11,612 nt of DNA from an uncultured Lachnospiraceae bacterium. GTDB lineage: Bacteria; Bacillota; Clostridia; Lachnospirales; Lachnospiraceae. The DNA is taken from positions 1-11,612 of the forward strand of contig CAMPAX010000054.1 in assembly GCA_946633495.1 (NCBI GenBank), read 5' to 3'. The notes beneath the pieces are model-generated. The model saw only the letters and a program-made list of their open reading frames with translations, searched no databases and was not told the DNA's origin. Position 1 is the stretch's first letter. Every line of letters begins with the position of its first letter. Shown here in pieces: positions 1-6,217 of this stretch. Both the position numbers and the translations under genes were made by a program.

Positions 1-1
1 C

Positions 2-199
2 GGTCAGAGCAGGTCGGAGGACGTGGTTATGTGCCAGGGAGATTTTACGCTGGTATATCGTGTTGTAAAGCAATTAAAGGATGCAGGGGTCTCTGTGGTG
101 GCGCCGACATTTCAGCGGGTCACAAAACCGACTCTGCGGCCCGACGGGACCACAGTCCCGGGATACAGCTTTGATTTTGTCAGGTTTCGAAGTTACTGA
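2..199 (+). CDS. 3' end of a small hypothetical protein gene (partial)
   Basis: An open frame enters from the window edge and ends at TGA 197-199, giving 65 C-terminal residues. Visible features are an SEDVVMCQGDFTLVYRVVKQL stretch that looks like a beta strand plus helix, then a DAGVSVVAP strand, and a terminal GYSFDFVRFRSY. From memory, this ending resembles a small clostridial protein family whose members end in a similar FxFVRFREY and carry a VMxQGEFTL motif. Some members are loosely labelled CRISPR-associated, but no repeat array or cas gene is visible here, so I assign no function. The start codon lies outside the window. A 12-bp direct repeat follows the stop. Confidence 0.65.
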   Translation, partial: GQSRSEDVVMCQGDFTLVYRVVKQLKDAGVSVVAPTFQRVTKPTLRPDGTTVPGYSFDFVRFRSY

Positions 200-205
200 T
201 ACACA

Positions 206-237
206 CGAAGGTGTCGGGCGTTCCGCGAAGGTGTCGG
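206..237. repeat. 12-bp direct repeat, two copies
   Basis: CGAAGGTGTCGG occurs at 206-217 and again at 226-237, a 20-bp period, directly after the stop codon of the preceding partial gene. It is short and could be chance. It is listed because other gaps in this window also hold tandem repeats. Confidence 0.55.
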
Positions 238-298
238 ATGAATGATGAAGGTAGAAACTGATGTGATTCAGAGTGGTTTAGATACGAGGAGGAGAGTT

Positions 299-523
299 AT
301 GAATCCATTTGAAATGATGCAGATGAAGAGTAAATTTGACCGGTTCGGTCAGCAGCACCCGCGAGTGGTGGCATTTATGCAGGAAAACCACCAGGAGCTT
401 CGGGAGGGAGCAGTTGTGGAGCTTCGGATCACAACACCGGAAGGACGGAATGTGGTCACGAATATGCGGCTTACCGCAGACGATGAAGAACTGATCAACA
501 CACTGAAGGGGTTGTTTGGCTGA
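299..523 (+). CDS. 74-residue conserved hypothetical protein
   Basis: The start is ATG 299, preceded by GAGGAGGAGAG (AGGAGG at 287-292, 6-nt spacer). The in-frame ATG codons at 242 and 245 have no such site. The product is small and probably cytosolic: there is no signal peptide or membrane segment. The N-terminal half (MNPFEMMQMKSKFDRFGQQHP) looks like a helix. The second half has alternating beta-type residues (VVELRITTPEGRNVVTNMRL), and a short C-terminal helix ends in LFG. Small proteins beginning MNPF-xxMQMK are, from memory, common hypothetical proteins in Lachnospiraceae; no function is known to me. A tandem repeat array begins inside its stop codon. It is separated from tadZ by a 475-bp leader, so it is probably not in the same transcription unit. 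Confidence 0.75.
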   Translation: MNPFEMMQMKSKFDRFGQQHPRVVAFMQENHQELREGAVVELRITTPEGRNVVTNMRLTADDEELINTLKGLFG

Positions 524-630
524 TCATAGTCATGGAATTCCATGTTCTTCAGGGACCGATCATAGTCATGGAATGTCATGTTCTTCGGGGAGCGATCAAT
601 AGTCATGGAGTGCCATGTTCTTCGGGATAC
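522..630. repeat. Three tandem 36-37 bp palindrome-bearing repeats
   Basis: Units lie at about 522-557, 558-593 and 594-630. Each has the form GATCA(A)TAGTCATGGA, a few bases, then CATGTTCTTC and a short G-rich tail. Each carries a dyad: perfect CATGGAATTCCATG at 531-544, and imperfect CATGGAATGTCATG at 567-580 and CATGGAGTGCCATG at 604-617. The first unit begins on the G of the TGA at 521-523. The function is unknown; it could bind protein or arise by slippage. Confidence 0.85.
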
Positions 631-685
631 TATGTCAGATCGCAGCATCACGCAACAAAATGAATACGGCGGAATGTACAAAGAT

Positions 686-715
686 TCAGGGCGTGTATTG
701 ACACGTCCTGATTTT
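686..715 (+). terminator. Probable Rho-independent terminator
   Basis: TCAGGGCGTGT (686-696) pairs with ACACGTCCTGA (701-711) across a 4-nt loop. This is an 11-bp stem with a single G-U pair, followed by TTTT and then ATGTT. The T tract is short, so termination may be partial. It would insulate the tadZ operon from the small gene at 299-523, or act as an attenuator. Confidence 0.6.
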
Positions 716-811
716 ATGTTAAGACTTTAGGGAAGTAATCCACACGGCCCGATTCTATCCGGTGGATAAGCCGTGGATACCTGTTTTGCAATATCTTTAT
801 CATCCGGACGG

Positions 812-837
812 AAAAACAACATTATGTTGTTTTTTTT
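812..837 (+). promoter_or_regulatory. AT-rich hairpin with T tract
   Basis: AAAAACAACA (812-821), a TTA loop and TGTTGTTTTT (825-834) form a 10-bp stem running into further T residues. It could act as a weak terminator or attenuator, but the stem is A/T-rich. Its core is also the first of two CAACA-N3-TGTTG dyads, so a DNA-binding role is an alternative. Confidence 0.35.
817..829. promoter_or_regulatory. CAACA-N3-TGTTG dyad, copy 1 (candidate operator)
   Basis: CAACATTATGTTG is a perfect dyad with a 3-bp spacer. The same arms recur at 878-890, centre to centre 61 bp, close to six helical turns. Paired sites on one face of the helix would suit a dimeric regulator that loops DNA. No regulator is known, so this is inference from pattern only. 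Confidence 0.35.
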
Positions 838-877
838 ATGCCCTGATTTCGGAAATATACCACGGGACAAGACAAAA

Positions 878-890
878 CAACAAAATGTTG
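878..890. promoter_or_regulatory. CAACA-N3-TGTTG dyad, copy 2 (candidate operator)
   Basis: CAACAAAATGTTG repeats the arms seen at 817-829 with a different spacer. The arms are therefore conserved while the centre is not, as expected for a binding site rather than a copied sequence. A half-site, CAACAAA, follows at 917-923. Confidence 0.35.
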
Positions 891-923
891 AGCAGGAAAA
901 TCAACGAAAAGACGAACAACAAA

Positions 924-939
924 CTCTATATTTATAGAG
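924..939. promoter_or_regulatory. Perfect 16-bp palindrome upstream of the candidate tadZ promoter
   Basis: CTCTATATTTATAGAG has 7-bp arms and a TT centre. It ends one base before the possible -35 element at 941, a position typical for an operator or activator site. It could also form a small RNA hairpin if transcription starts further upstream. Confidence 0.4.
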
Positions 940-940
940 A

Positions 941-970
941 TTTACAACGCAATGACATACGTGGTACATT
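941..970 (+). promoter_or_regulatory. Possible sigma-A-type promoter for the pilus operon
   Basis: TTTACA (941-946, five of six matches to TTGACA) and TACATT (965-970, four of six to TATAAT) are 18 bp apart. Transcription would start near 977, leaving a leader of about 22 nt before GTG 999. The match is modest and other starts are possible. Confidence 0.3.
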
Positions 971-984
971 TGAGGCACGAACAA

Positions 985-993
985 GGGAGGTGA
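985..993 (+). promoter_or_regulatory. Ribosome binding site that fixes the tadZ start
   Basis: GGGAGGTGA at 985-993 is a near-perfect Shine-Dalgarno sequence; its GGAGG (986-990) lies 8 nt before GTG 999. No comparable site precedes the upstream in-frame GTG at 762. Confidence 0.8.
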
Positions 994-998
994 CAGCG

Positions 999-2009
999 GT
1001 GAGGACATACAGAGTCGGAATCTGCAGTCGGGATCCGGCGTATGCTTCAAATCTGATGCTTGCGCTTAACCGTGTGTCTGAAGGAAAGGTAGAGGCTATG
1101 GTGTTCAGTTCGCCGAACCTGATCCTTACCTGTATGCCGGTTCAGGAACCGGATCTGATCGTTATGGATGGATTCATACGACCGGACCGTGAGTCGGTTC
1201 ATATAGTGACAGACAGTTTTGCCAGGCCGGATCGGAGCATAACGGATTCGGAAACATATGAAACGGAATCACCGGATGATGACAGGAAGAAGGCTTCGGA
1301 ATGGAAGAAGGAACTGGGGATCGAAGTTGTGGTTCTTACTGAAACTCCTTCTGTGTTCGGGATCTATAAATATCAATCCGTACGGGGAATCTGTAAGGAG
1401 CTGTTGGAGAGACTGCATAAGCAAAGTGCCGCCGGTTCACAGCGTTCCGGCTGTATCGCTGTTTTCTCGCCGCTGGGTCGATGTGGCAAAACAACGCTGG
1501 CAAGAGCACTTGCCCGGGCAGAAGAGAGTCGAGGAGGTCTGTATATCGGGATGGAGGAATATGCAGATCGCACGGTTCATTCCGAGGTTCTGTATCAGAT
1601 CCACCGACGGTCTCCGGATGTTTATGAAGCGGTTGTGCGTGAACTGACCTCTGAAGAAGGGGTATGTTGTCTACGTTTGTCGGATACGTATTCCGATCTT
1701 CTGGATGTTCAAAGATCGGATCTGGAATGGTTTCACGAACAGCTGCTTCAACCGGAGAGATATCGGACACTGATCTACGATGTGGGAGGAGCGAGTCTCT
1801 CATCTCCGGAGGTTCTGGAATGCTTTGACCATATTCTGATGCCGGTTCTTCCGGGAAATGTTGCGGTCGGGAAAGTAGAACGTTTTCGCAGTTCCCTCAG
1901 AGAGGCGGGGCTTGGAGGCCTGCTATGCAGGATTCATCAGGTGGAACTACCGGCGGATGCCATTGAGAGAATGGATGAGAGCGCGATTCTGGCCTGTATC
2001 AATGAGTGA
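999..2009 (+). CDS. tadZ: TadZ/CpaE-like pilus localisation protein
   Basis: A 336-residue cytosolic protein of the MinD/ParA-like TadZ/CpaE group, which positions Tad pilus machines. The start is GTG 999, set by a strong ribosome binding site. The N terminus looks like a response-regulator receiver: RVGICSRD with Asp12, and DLIVMD with Asp57 at the usual phosphoacceptor position. The next core strand, EVVVLTE, comes only at about 109-115, because a charged segment containing two FxRPDR copies is inserted. The ATPase part has an atypical P-loop, SPLGRCGKTT (157-166, Lys164), in place of the usual KGGxGKTT, and a YDVGG Walker B-like strand. The TadZ of Eubacterium rectale is known to combine an atypical receiver with an atypical ATPase, which fits. 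TadA follows after 83 bp. Whether Asp57 is phosphorylated cannot be told. Confidence 0.85.
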   Translation: MRTYRVGICSRDPAYASNLMLALNRVSEGKVEAMVFSSPNLILTCMPVQEPDLIVMDGFIRPDRESVHIVTDSFARPDRSITDSETYETESPDDDRKKASEWKKELGIEVVVLTETPSVFGIYKYQSVRGICKELLERLHKQSAAGSQRSGCIAVFSPLGRCGKTTLARALARAEESRGGLYIGMEEYADRTVHSEVLYQIHRRSPDVYEAVVRELTSEEGVCCLRLSDTYSDLLDVQRSDLEWFHEQLLQPERYRTLIYDVGGASLSSPEVLECFDHILMPVLPGNVAVGKVERFRSSLREAGLGGLLCRIHQVELPADAIERMDESAILACINE

Positions 2010-2092
2010 CAGGGACCGGGAGTATGAGGGTATTGGATCCATATTTTAAAGAGGACGACACAATGGGCTGAGCAGGAAACCGGAGGGACTTC

Positions 2093-3406
2093 ATGGAAAA
2101 AGAAGAGGGGACAGGACTCCGCACATCATCGGATGTCAGTGAACAGCTGCGAGATATCCGGGTGCGTTTAAAAGAGAAGGTTCTGAACGAACTGAAACTG
2201 ACGGAATGCATCGATGACTCAGTCGTGGAGGATGTGATCGATCGTATGATCCTGGAAGAATCCAGGAAGAGTTACATCCCTCTTTCCGAGAAGCTGAAAA
2301 TGCGCAGGAACATCTATTACAGCATTCGCGGTCTGGATGTATTGTCGGAATTACTGAGGGATCCGGAGATCACAGAGATCATGATAAATGGGACCTCGCC
2401 CATTTTCATAGAAAAGAAGGGACGGCTCTCGGAGACAGGACTTCGCTTTGAAAATGAAGAGCGGCTGCTGGGTGTCATCAATCAGATGATCTCCGGTGTG
2501 AATCGGGTGGTGAACGAGACGAGTCCCATCGTAGATGCGGTTCTTCCCGGAGGGGAGAGGATCAATGTGGTCCTCGGAACGATCTCCAGGAACGGACATG
2601 CCGTAACGATCCGGAAATTTCCGGAGCATTCCTATAGTATGGAGGATCTGATCCGGATGGGGAGCCTGGACGAGGTGGCGGCGGATTTCCTGAAGCTTTT
2701 GGTACGTGCGAAATACAACATTTTCGTGTCGGGTGGAACCGGGGCCGGAAAAACCACGTTCCTAAACGCTCTGGCAGAAGCTATCCCGTCGGATGAGAGA
2801 GTGATCACCATCGAGGATGTGGCGGAGCTTTCCCTTCGGGGACCGGGGAATCTGGTCCGCCTGGAAGCCAGAAACGCAAATCTTGAAGGGAAGAACGGGA
2901 TTCGGATCTCGGAACTGGTAAAAACAAGCCTTCGAATGCGTCCGGACAGGATCATTGTCGGTGAGGTCAGAGACGCGGCAGCGGCAGACATGCTGACGGC
3001 TATGCTTACCGGGCACGAGGGGAGTCTCTCCACGGGGCATGCCAACTCTGTCAGTGATATGCTTCTTCGATTGGAGACCATGGTCCTTTCGGCGGAGGAT
3101 CTTCCGCTTCGGGCTATCCGGCGGAAGATTGCTTCCGCCATCGATATCGTGATCCATCTTGGGAGACTCAGGGATAAAAGCAGAAAAGTGTTGGAGATCG
3201 CGGAAGTAACGGGATATGAAGGGGAGGAGATCATGCTGAATCCGATATTTCAATTTGAAGATGCCGGGGAATGTTCCGGTGCGGTACATGGACAACTGGT
3301 TCAGGTGAACCGGCTGGTGAGGATCGATAAACTGCAGATGGCCGGCTGCATGGGGGAGTATGTGAAGCTGGCAGGAGGACGCACTGCCGAGAATCCCGGG
3401 AAGTGA
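2093..3406 (+). CDS. tadA: TadA/CpaF-type pilus assembly ATPase
   Basis: A 437-residue hexameric secretion ATPase of the type II/IV family that powers Tad pilus assembly at the inner face of the membrane. ATG 2093 follows GGAGGG (2082-2087, 5-nt spacer). An N-terminal helical region (about 1-75) leads into the DPEITEIMINGTSPIFIE segment typical of CpaF. Then come Walker A GGTGAGKTT (214-222, Lys220), an Asp box VITIEDVAEL, Walker B RIIVGEVRD (Glu291), and a His box STGHANS (His316). All catalytic motifs are intact and the length is normal for the family. The C-terminal 45 or so residues after the EIAEVTGYEG strand are variable. The partner proteins are the TadB and TadC platform encoded next. 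A tandem repeat array begins inside its stop codon. Confidence 0.95.
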   Translation: MEKEEGTGLRTSSDVSEQLRDIRVRLKEKVLNELKLTECIDDSVVEDVIDRMILEESRKSYIPLSEKLKMRRNIYYSIRGLDVLSELLRDPEITEIMINGTSPIFIEKKGRLSETGLRFENEERLLGVINQMISGVNRVVNETSPIVDAVLPGGERINVVLGTISRNGHAVTIRKFPEHSYSMEDLIRMGSLDEVAADFLKLLVRAKYNIFVSGGTGAGKTTFLNALAEAIPSDERVITIEDVAELSLRGPGNLVRLEARNANLEGKNGIRISELVKTSLRMRPDRIIVGEVRDAAAADMLTAMLTGHEGSLSTGHANSVSDMLLRLETMVLSAEDLPLRAIRRKIASAIDIVIHLGRLRDKSRKVLEIAEVTGYEGEEIMLNPIFQFEDAGECSGAVHGQLVQVNRLVRIDKLQMAGCMGEYVKLAGGRTAENPGK

Positions 3407-3549
3407 CGTATACCGAAGCGGGACGAATCGCAGGAACGTGATGATGTGATGTTTGTCGTAACGGGACGAATCGAAGGAACAGGATGAAATGACATATACC
3501 GAAGCGGACGAATCGCAAAGACATGATGAAATGATGTATACCGCAGCGG
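3405..3549. repeat. 42-43 bp tandem repeats between tadA and tadB
   Basis: Units lie at 3405-3447, 3448-3490 and 3491-3532, with a partial fourth at 3533-3549. Recurrent blocks are TATACCGAAGCGG, GGACGAATCG and GAACRTGATGA. Unit 2 has diverged in its first third (TTTGTCGTAACGG). The first unit starts on the G of the tadA stop TGA (3404-3406). The array fills the gap to the tadB ribosome binding site. Its sequence is unrelated to the repeats at 522-630. Confidence 0.85.
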
Positions 3550-3583
3550 AAAAACAAAAATCAAAAGACGCAGGAGAGAACGC

Positions 3584-4396
3584 ATGGGAAAGAAGACCAC
3601 ATCTTCATATCGAAAAAGGAATAAAGGGGATCTAAGGTCCCATCTCTTCAGCATTTTGGCCTGCGCTATCGGCACGATCCTGATCGCATGGCTTTATTAT
3701 GACCGGCTCCTCGGACTTCTTCCGGGCGCGGCAGTGGGCGTTTATATAGGGTTTGTGGCAAAAAGAATGATGGGAGACCGGAGACAACGGATGCGGCGCG
3801 AGCAGTTTCGCCGATTGCTGCTTTCTCTTGAAACCGCCCTGGAGGCGGGATATTCCCTGGAAAATGCATTTTCCGTGGCAGAGGGGGATCTTGCGCTGAT
3901 CTATCACAAAGGAGAAGAGATATCCCTTTTGATCGGGGATATGAAAAGGAAACTTTCTTTGGGAATACCGGTATGGGAGGTGTTCTCGGAATATGCGGCC
4001 CTGGTACGGATTGAGGAGGCAGAGGAATTCTCAGAGATCCTTCGGATACAGCAGCGGACCGGAGGTGACCTCATCCGTACCGTAAGACAGGCTGCCGCGC
4101 GGCTTCAGGAATCTTTGGAACTCCGGCAGGAAATTGAAAGCGTCGTGTATGAAAAAAAGCTGGAACAGAGGATCATGACAGTGATGCCTTCGCTGATCCT
4201 TTTATACATGCGGCTGATGAATGGCTCATACATGCAGCCGTTGTATCAGGGAGTGGGTGGAATGCTGGTCATGACGCTTGCTCTTGCCGGAAATATCATA
4301 GCCGACAGGATCGCGGCCTCGATCCTTGAGAAGGCGATGCCGAACAGAGATACGGAAATGGAATCGAAGCCGGATATGGCTGGTTTCGGACATTGA
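3584..4396 (+). CDS. tadB: TadB-like inner-membrane platform protein
   Basis: A 270-residue type II secretion F-type (T2SSF) protein expected to form, with TadC, the membrane platform that TadA drives. ATG 3584 follows AGGAGA (3572-3577, 6-nt spacer). Membrane segments are predicted at about 20-39, 42-59, 195-212 and 224-242. The cytoplasmic T2SSF domain spans about 74-195 and contains the recognisable FRRLLLSLETALEAGYSLENAF start and the EEFSEILRIQQRTGGDLIRTV core. It is somewhat short at the N terminus compared with proteobacterial TadB. The 28-residue tail after the last membrane segment is polar. The assignment to TadB rather than TadC rests on gene order and on the canonical layout, in contrast to the next gene. 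Confidence 0.85.
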   Translation: MGKKTTSSYRKRNKGDLRSHLFSILACAIGTILIAWLYYDRLLGLLPGAAVGVYIGFVAKRMMGDRRQRMRREQFRRLLLSLETALEAGYSLENAFSVAEGDLALIYHKGEEISLLIGDMKRKLSLGIPVWEVFSEYAALVRIEEAEEFSEILRIQQRTGGDLIRTVRQAAARLQESLELRQEIESVVYEKKLEQRIMTVMPSLILLYMRLMNGSYMQPLYQGVGGMLVMTLALAGNIIADRIAASILEKAMPNRDTEMESKPDMAGFGH

Positions 4397-4453
4397 AAAT
4401 AATTTCAAAAAATCGTAATTCGACAGGAACAGGGATCATGAAGGGGATTTGAG

Positions 4454-5803
4454 ATGATAATAGTGGCCATCCTGCTGGTGCTTTTACCGATCATCGCTGC
4501 CGGGGCGTATCTGGTAAAAAGGCATTACAGTTTACATAGAGGTGGATCATGGCGTGTGCCGCAGATTGCCGGACGTTTGCAAAAACTGGAGGTACTGTAT
4601 GGACGATCGCTGGAAGATGCGACGAGGCAGTATTTGGAGCAACGGTTTCGACAATTTATGATAGGGCTGGGTCTGCTTTGGATCCTTGGGCTGGGAGTCC
4701 TCTTGCTTCCGTCCGGGGAGACAGAGAAGACCGAGATCCGAAGACCGGAAGCAGGAGAGGATGCGGACGGTGTCGCGGTACAACTGACCGACGGCGATAT
4801 GACGACAGAGTTTCGTCTGCAGGTCGGGAACAGACACTTGACGGAAGAGGAATTCGGGGCTGCAAAGGAACAGGCCGTCGAGTGGCTGAAAAAGGAGATT
4901 CCGGGAAAAAATCAATCACTGGATCACGTTACGGAAGATCTGTCATTTCCGAAAAAGGACAGTTCGGGAGTTCTTGAGCTGACTTATGAAACGGATGAAC
5001 CGGCAGTCATAGGACGTGGTGGTACCGTAAGAAGAAAGGAACTGGAAAATCCCTGTCAGGTGAAGATCACGGTTACCATGACAGACGGGGTCCACAAGGA
5101 GAAAACCGAATTCTTTGCGGATGTGATACCGGAAAGTTACACGGAAACAAAGGTGGAGCGGGTACAGAGGCTTCTCGGTGAAATGGAGGAATCCAGCCGG
5201 GATTCGGATGTATTTGAACTGCCGTCGCAGTTGGAGGGAATCACCATCCGAAGGACACAGTCAACTGACAGAAATATGATCTGCAAATTATATTTTGCGT
5301 TGATCCCGGTGGCAGGTATCCTTTTTCTGCTGCAAGGCAGTAAGGAAAAAGAAAAGCTGAAAGAGAGAGACAGGTTGTTGCAGGATGTATTTTACCGATT
5401 TGTAAAGCGGATACTGCTGCAGTTATCTGCCGGCGAATCCCTTCAGGGATCCCTGCAGGCGGCAGCAGCCGTGGAGGGAAAGTTCCTTGTTCCGGAGGTT
5501 CAGTATACCGTGAACCGGATCCGGACAGGGACACCGGAATCAACTGCTTATGCGGAGCTCGGGCGAAGCATCGGCCTTCGGTCCTATATTCGGCTTTTTT
5601 CCACCATCAGTACGGCAGCCCCGAGGGGAAGCAGTCAGCTGCTGAACCTGCTGGAGCAGGAGGTTAAGGAGGCGGAGGCAGAGGCGAAGGACACTGCCCG
5701 TAAGAAAGGGGAACAGGCAACCCAGAAGCTTTTGCTGCCTACCGTCCTGCTCTTAGCTGTAGTTATAGGCATCGTTCTTTTTCCGGCCATTGCCGGTATG
5801 TAA
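4454..5803 (+). CDS. tadC: TadC-like platform protein with a large extracytoplasmic domain
   Basis: A 449-residue protein, well above the roughly 300 of a typical TadC. ATG 4454 follows AAGGGG (4441-4446, 7-nt spacer). Membrane segments are at about 2-20, 68-86, 277-295 and 427-447. Positive charge places residues 21-67 and 296-425 in the cytoplasm, so residues 87-276 should face outside. The second cytoplasmic part is T2SSF-like (FYRFVKRILLQLSAGESLQ, then RLFSTISTAAPRGSSQLLNLL and a charged helix). The outer domain is rich in Thr, Glu and Lys, with beta-type stretches (GVLELTYETDEPAVIG, CQVKITVTMTDG) and a single cysteine. I do not recognise its fold. Position after tadB supports the TadC call. 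The outer domain may guide pilins or contact the cell wall, which is inference only. Confidence 0.8.
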   Translation: MIIVAILLVLLPIIAAGAYLVKRHYSLHRGGSWRVPQIAGRLQKLEVLYGRSLEDATRQYLEQRFRQFMIGLGLLWILGLGVLLLPSGETEKTEIRRPEAGEDADGVAVQLTDGDMTTEFRLQVGNRHLTEEEFGAAKEQAVEWLKKEIPGKNQSLDHVTEDLSFPKKDSSGVLELTYETDEPAVIGRGGTVRRKELENPCQVKITVTMTDGVHKEKTEFFADVIPESYTETKVERVQRLLGEMEESSRDSDVFELPSQLEGITIRRTQSTDRNMICKLYFALIPVAGILFLLQGSKEKEKLKERDRLLQDVFYRFVKRILLQLSAGESLQGSLQAAAAVEGKFLVPEVQYTVNRIRTGTPESTAYAELGRSIGLRSYIRLFSTISTAAPRGSSQLLNLLEQEVKEAEAEAKDTARKKGEQATQKLLLPTVLLLAVVIGIVLFPAIAGM

Positions 5804-5841
5804 GAGAACGGGTTTGATCGCTGTTATGGCGTGACAGAGGC

Positions 5842-5880
5842 GCGTGACGTTTTTTCGTCTTTCGACGAAAAAACGCATGC
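5842..5880 (+). promoter_or_regulatory. Strong stem-loop between tadC and the pilin gene
   Basis: CGTTTTTTCGTC (5848-5859) pairs perfectly with GACGAAAAAACG (5864-5875) over a TTTC loop. GCGTG (5842-5846) continues the stem with CATGC (5876-5880) through one G-U pair and a bulged A5847, for 17 bp in all. No T tract follows on the + strand, so it is unlikely to be a simple terminator. A likely role is an RNA processing or stabilising element that raises pilin mRNA over upstream genes; this is inference. Confidence 0.65.
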
Positions 5881-5918
5881 AGCCCAAAAGACAGGGAGAG
5901 GTAAAGGAGAAAACGGTT

Positions 5919-6170
5919 ATGTCGAACGAGCGAGAGATAAACAGGTCGGAAGTTGAAGAATATGGTGAATTGTCTCCTGTGGAACGAGAGACAAAACAGG
6001 GTTCTGTGATCAGTCGCTTTGTTGAAAATGATCGCGGGGTCGCCGTTGTGGAGGTGATCCTGATCCTCGTGGTTCTGATCGCGTTGGTGATCATTTTCAG
6101 GGATCAGATCGTATCTTTGGTGCATACGATCTGGAGGAGTATTAACGGGGACGCAAAGGAGCTGTTATAG
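5919..6170 (+). CDS. flp: Flp-type (Flp1-like) major pilin
   Basis: An 83-residue prepilin and the likely main subunit of the pilus. ATG 5919 follows AAAGGAGA (5903-5910, 8-nt spacer). The open frame upstream to GTG 5844 is only the strong hairpin read through. A polar, charged leader of 40 residues ends in NDRG, then VAVVEVILILVVLIALVIIF, giving a predicted cleavage after Gly40 with Glu45 at mature position +5, as in type IV pilins. The mature protein would be about 43 residues, almost all one hydrophobic helix plus a short polar tail (RDQIVSLVHTIWRSINGDAK), which fits Flp pilins. The long leader is typical of clostridial Flp1-like proteins as I recall them. The prepilin peptidase is not in this window. 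Confidence 0.85.
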   Translation: MSNEREINRSEVEEYGELSPVERETKQGSVISRFVENDRGVAVVEVILILVVLIALVIIFRDQIVSLVHTIWRSINGDAKELL

Positions 6171-6217
6171 CGGGCAGCGTCTGCGTCAGATAGAACTGGG
6201 TGATTCAGGAGGAGTAT

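Larger units (their letters stand above)
524..998. other. 475-bp gene-free leader ahead of tadZ
   Basis: I see no credible gene here. The tadZ frame stays open back to a GTG at 762, but the extra 79 residues are low-complexity, have no ribosome binding site and do not look like the family. The stretch holds the palindromic repeats (to 630), a terminator-like hairpin (686-715), an AT-rich hairpin with T tract (812-837), two CAACA-N3-TGTTG dyads (817-829, 878-890), a 16-bp palindrome (924-939) and a possible promoter (941-970). Confidence 0.7.

Noticed and set aside
522..630. A CRISPR array
   Set aside because: The 36-37 bp units are head-to-tail with no unique spacers between them, and no cas genes are in the window.
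349..681. Minus-strand frame across the 522-630 repeats
   Set aside because: Its repeated peptide simply mirrors the DNA repeat, and its end overlaps the small + strand gene. There is no supporting start site.
660..701. A 13-codon frame overlapping the terminator, considered as a leader peptide
   Set aside because: It has no ribosome binding site and no run of regulatory codons.
698..726. TTGACA (698-703) as a -35 promoter element
   Set aside because: It lies in the loop and right arm of the terminator-like hairpin, and no acceptable -10 hexamer is found 16-18 bp downstream (only TAAGAC or AAGACT).
736..780. Three DnaA-box-like 9-mers (TAATCCACA at 736-744; reverse-strand TTATCCACC at 761-769 and GTATCCACG at 772-780)
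   Set aside because: Each differs from TTATCCACA by one or two bases, there is no AT-rich unwinding region or dnaA/dnaN context, and short matches like these occur by chance.
762..998. N-terminal extension of TadZ from GTG 762
   Set aside because: It has no ribosome binding site, its composition is unlike a protein of this family, and it overlaps hairpins and dyads. GTG 999 has a near-perfect site and begins directly at the receiver-like strand.
2024..2071. A 15-codon reading frame between tadZ and tadA
   Set aside because: It is very short, the purine-rich stretch before it is only about 2 nt from the ATG, and no family is recognisable.
3231..3675. Minus-strand frames across the tadA-tadB repeats
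   Set aside because: They are open only because the tandem repeat lacks stops in those frames. They have low-complexity repetitive translations and overlap two clear + strand genes.
5842..5880. A Rho-independent terminator after tadC
   Set aside because: The T run lies inside the left arm of the stem and no T tract follows the hairpin on the + strand. The pilin gene follows at once in the same direction.
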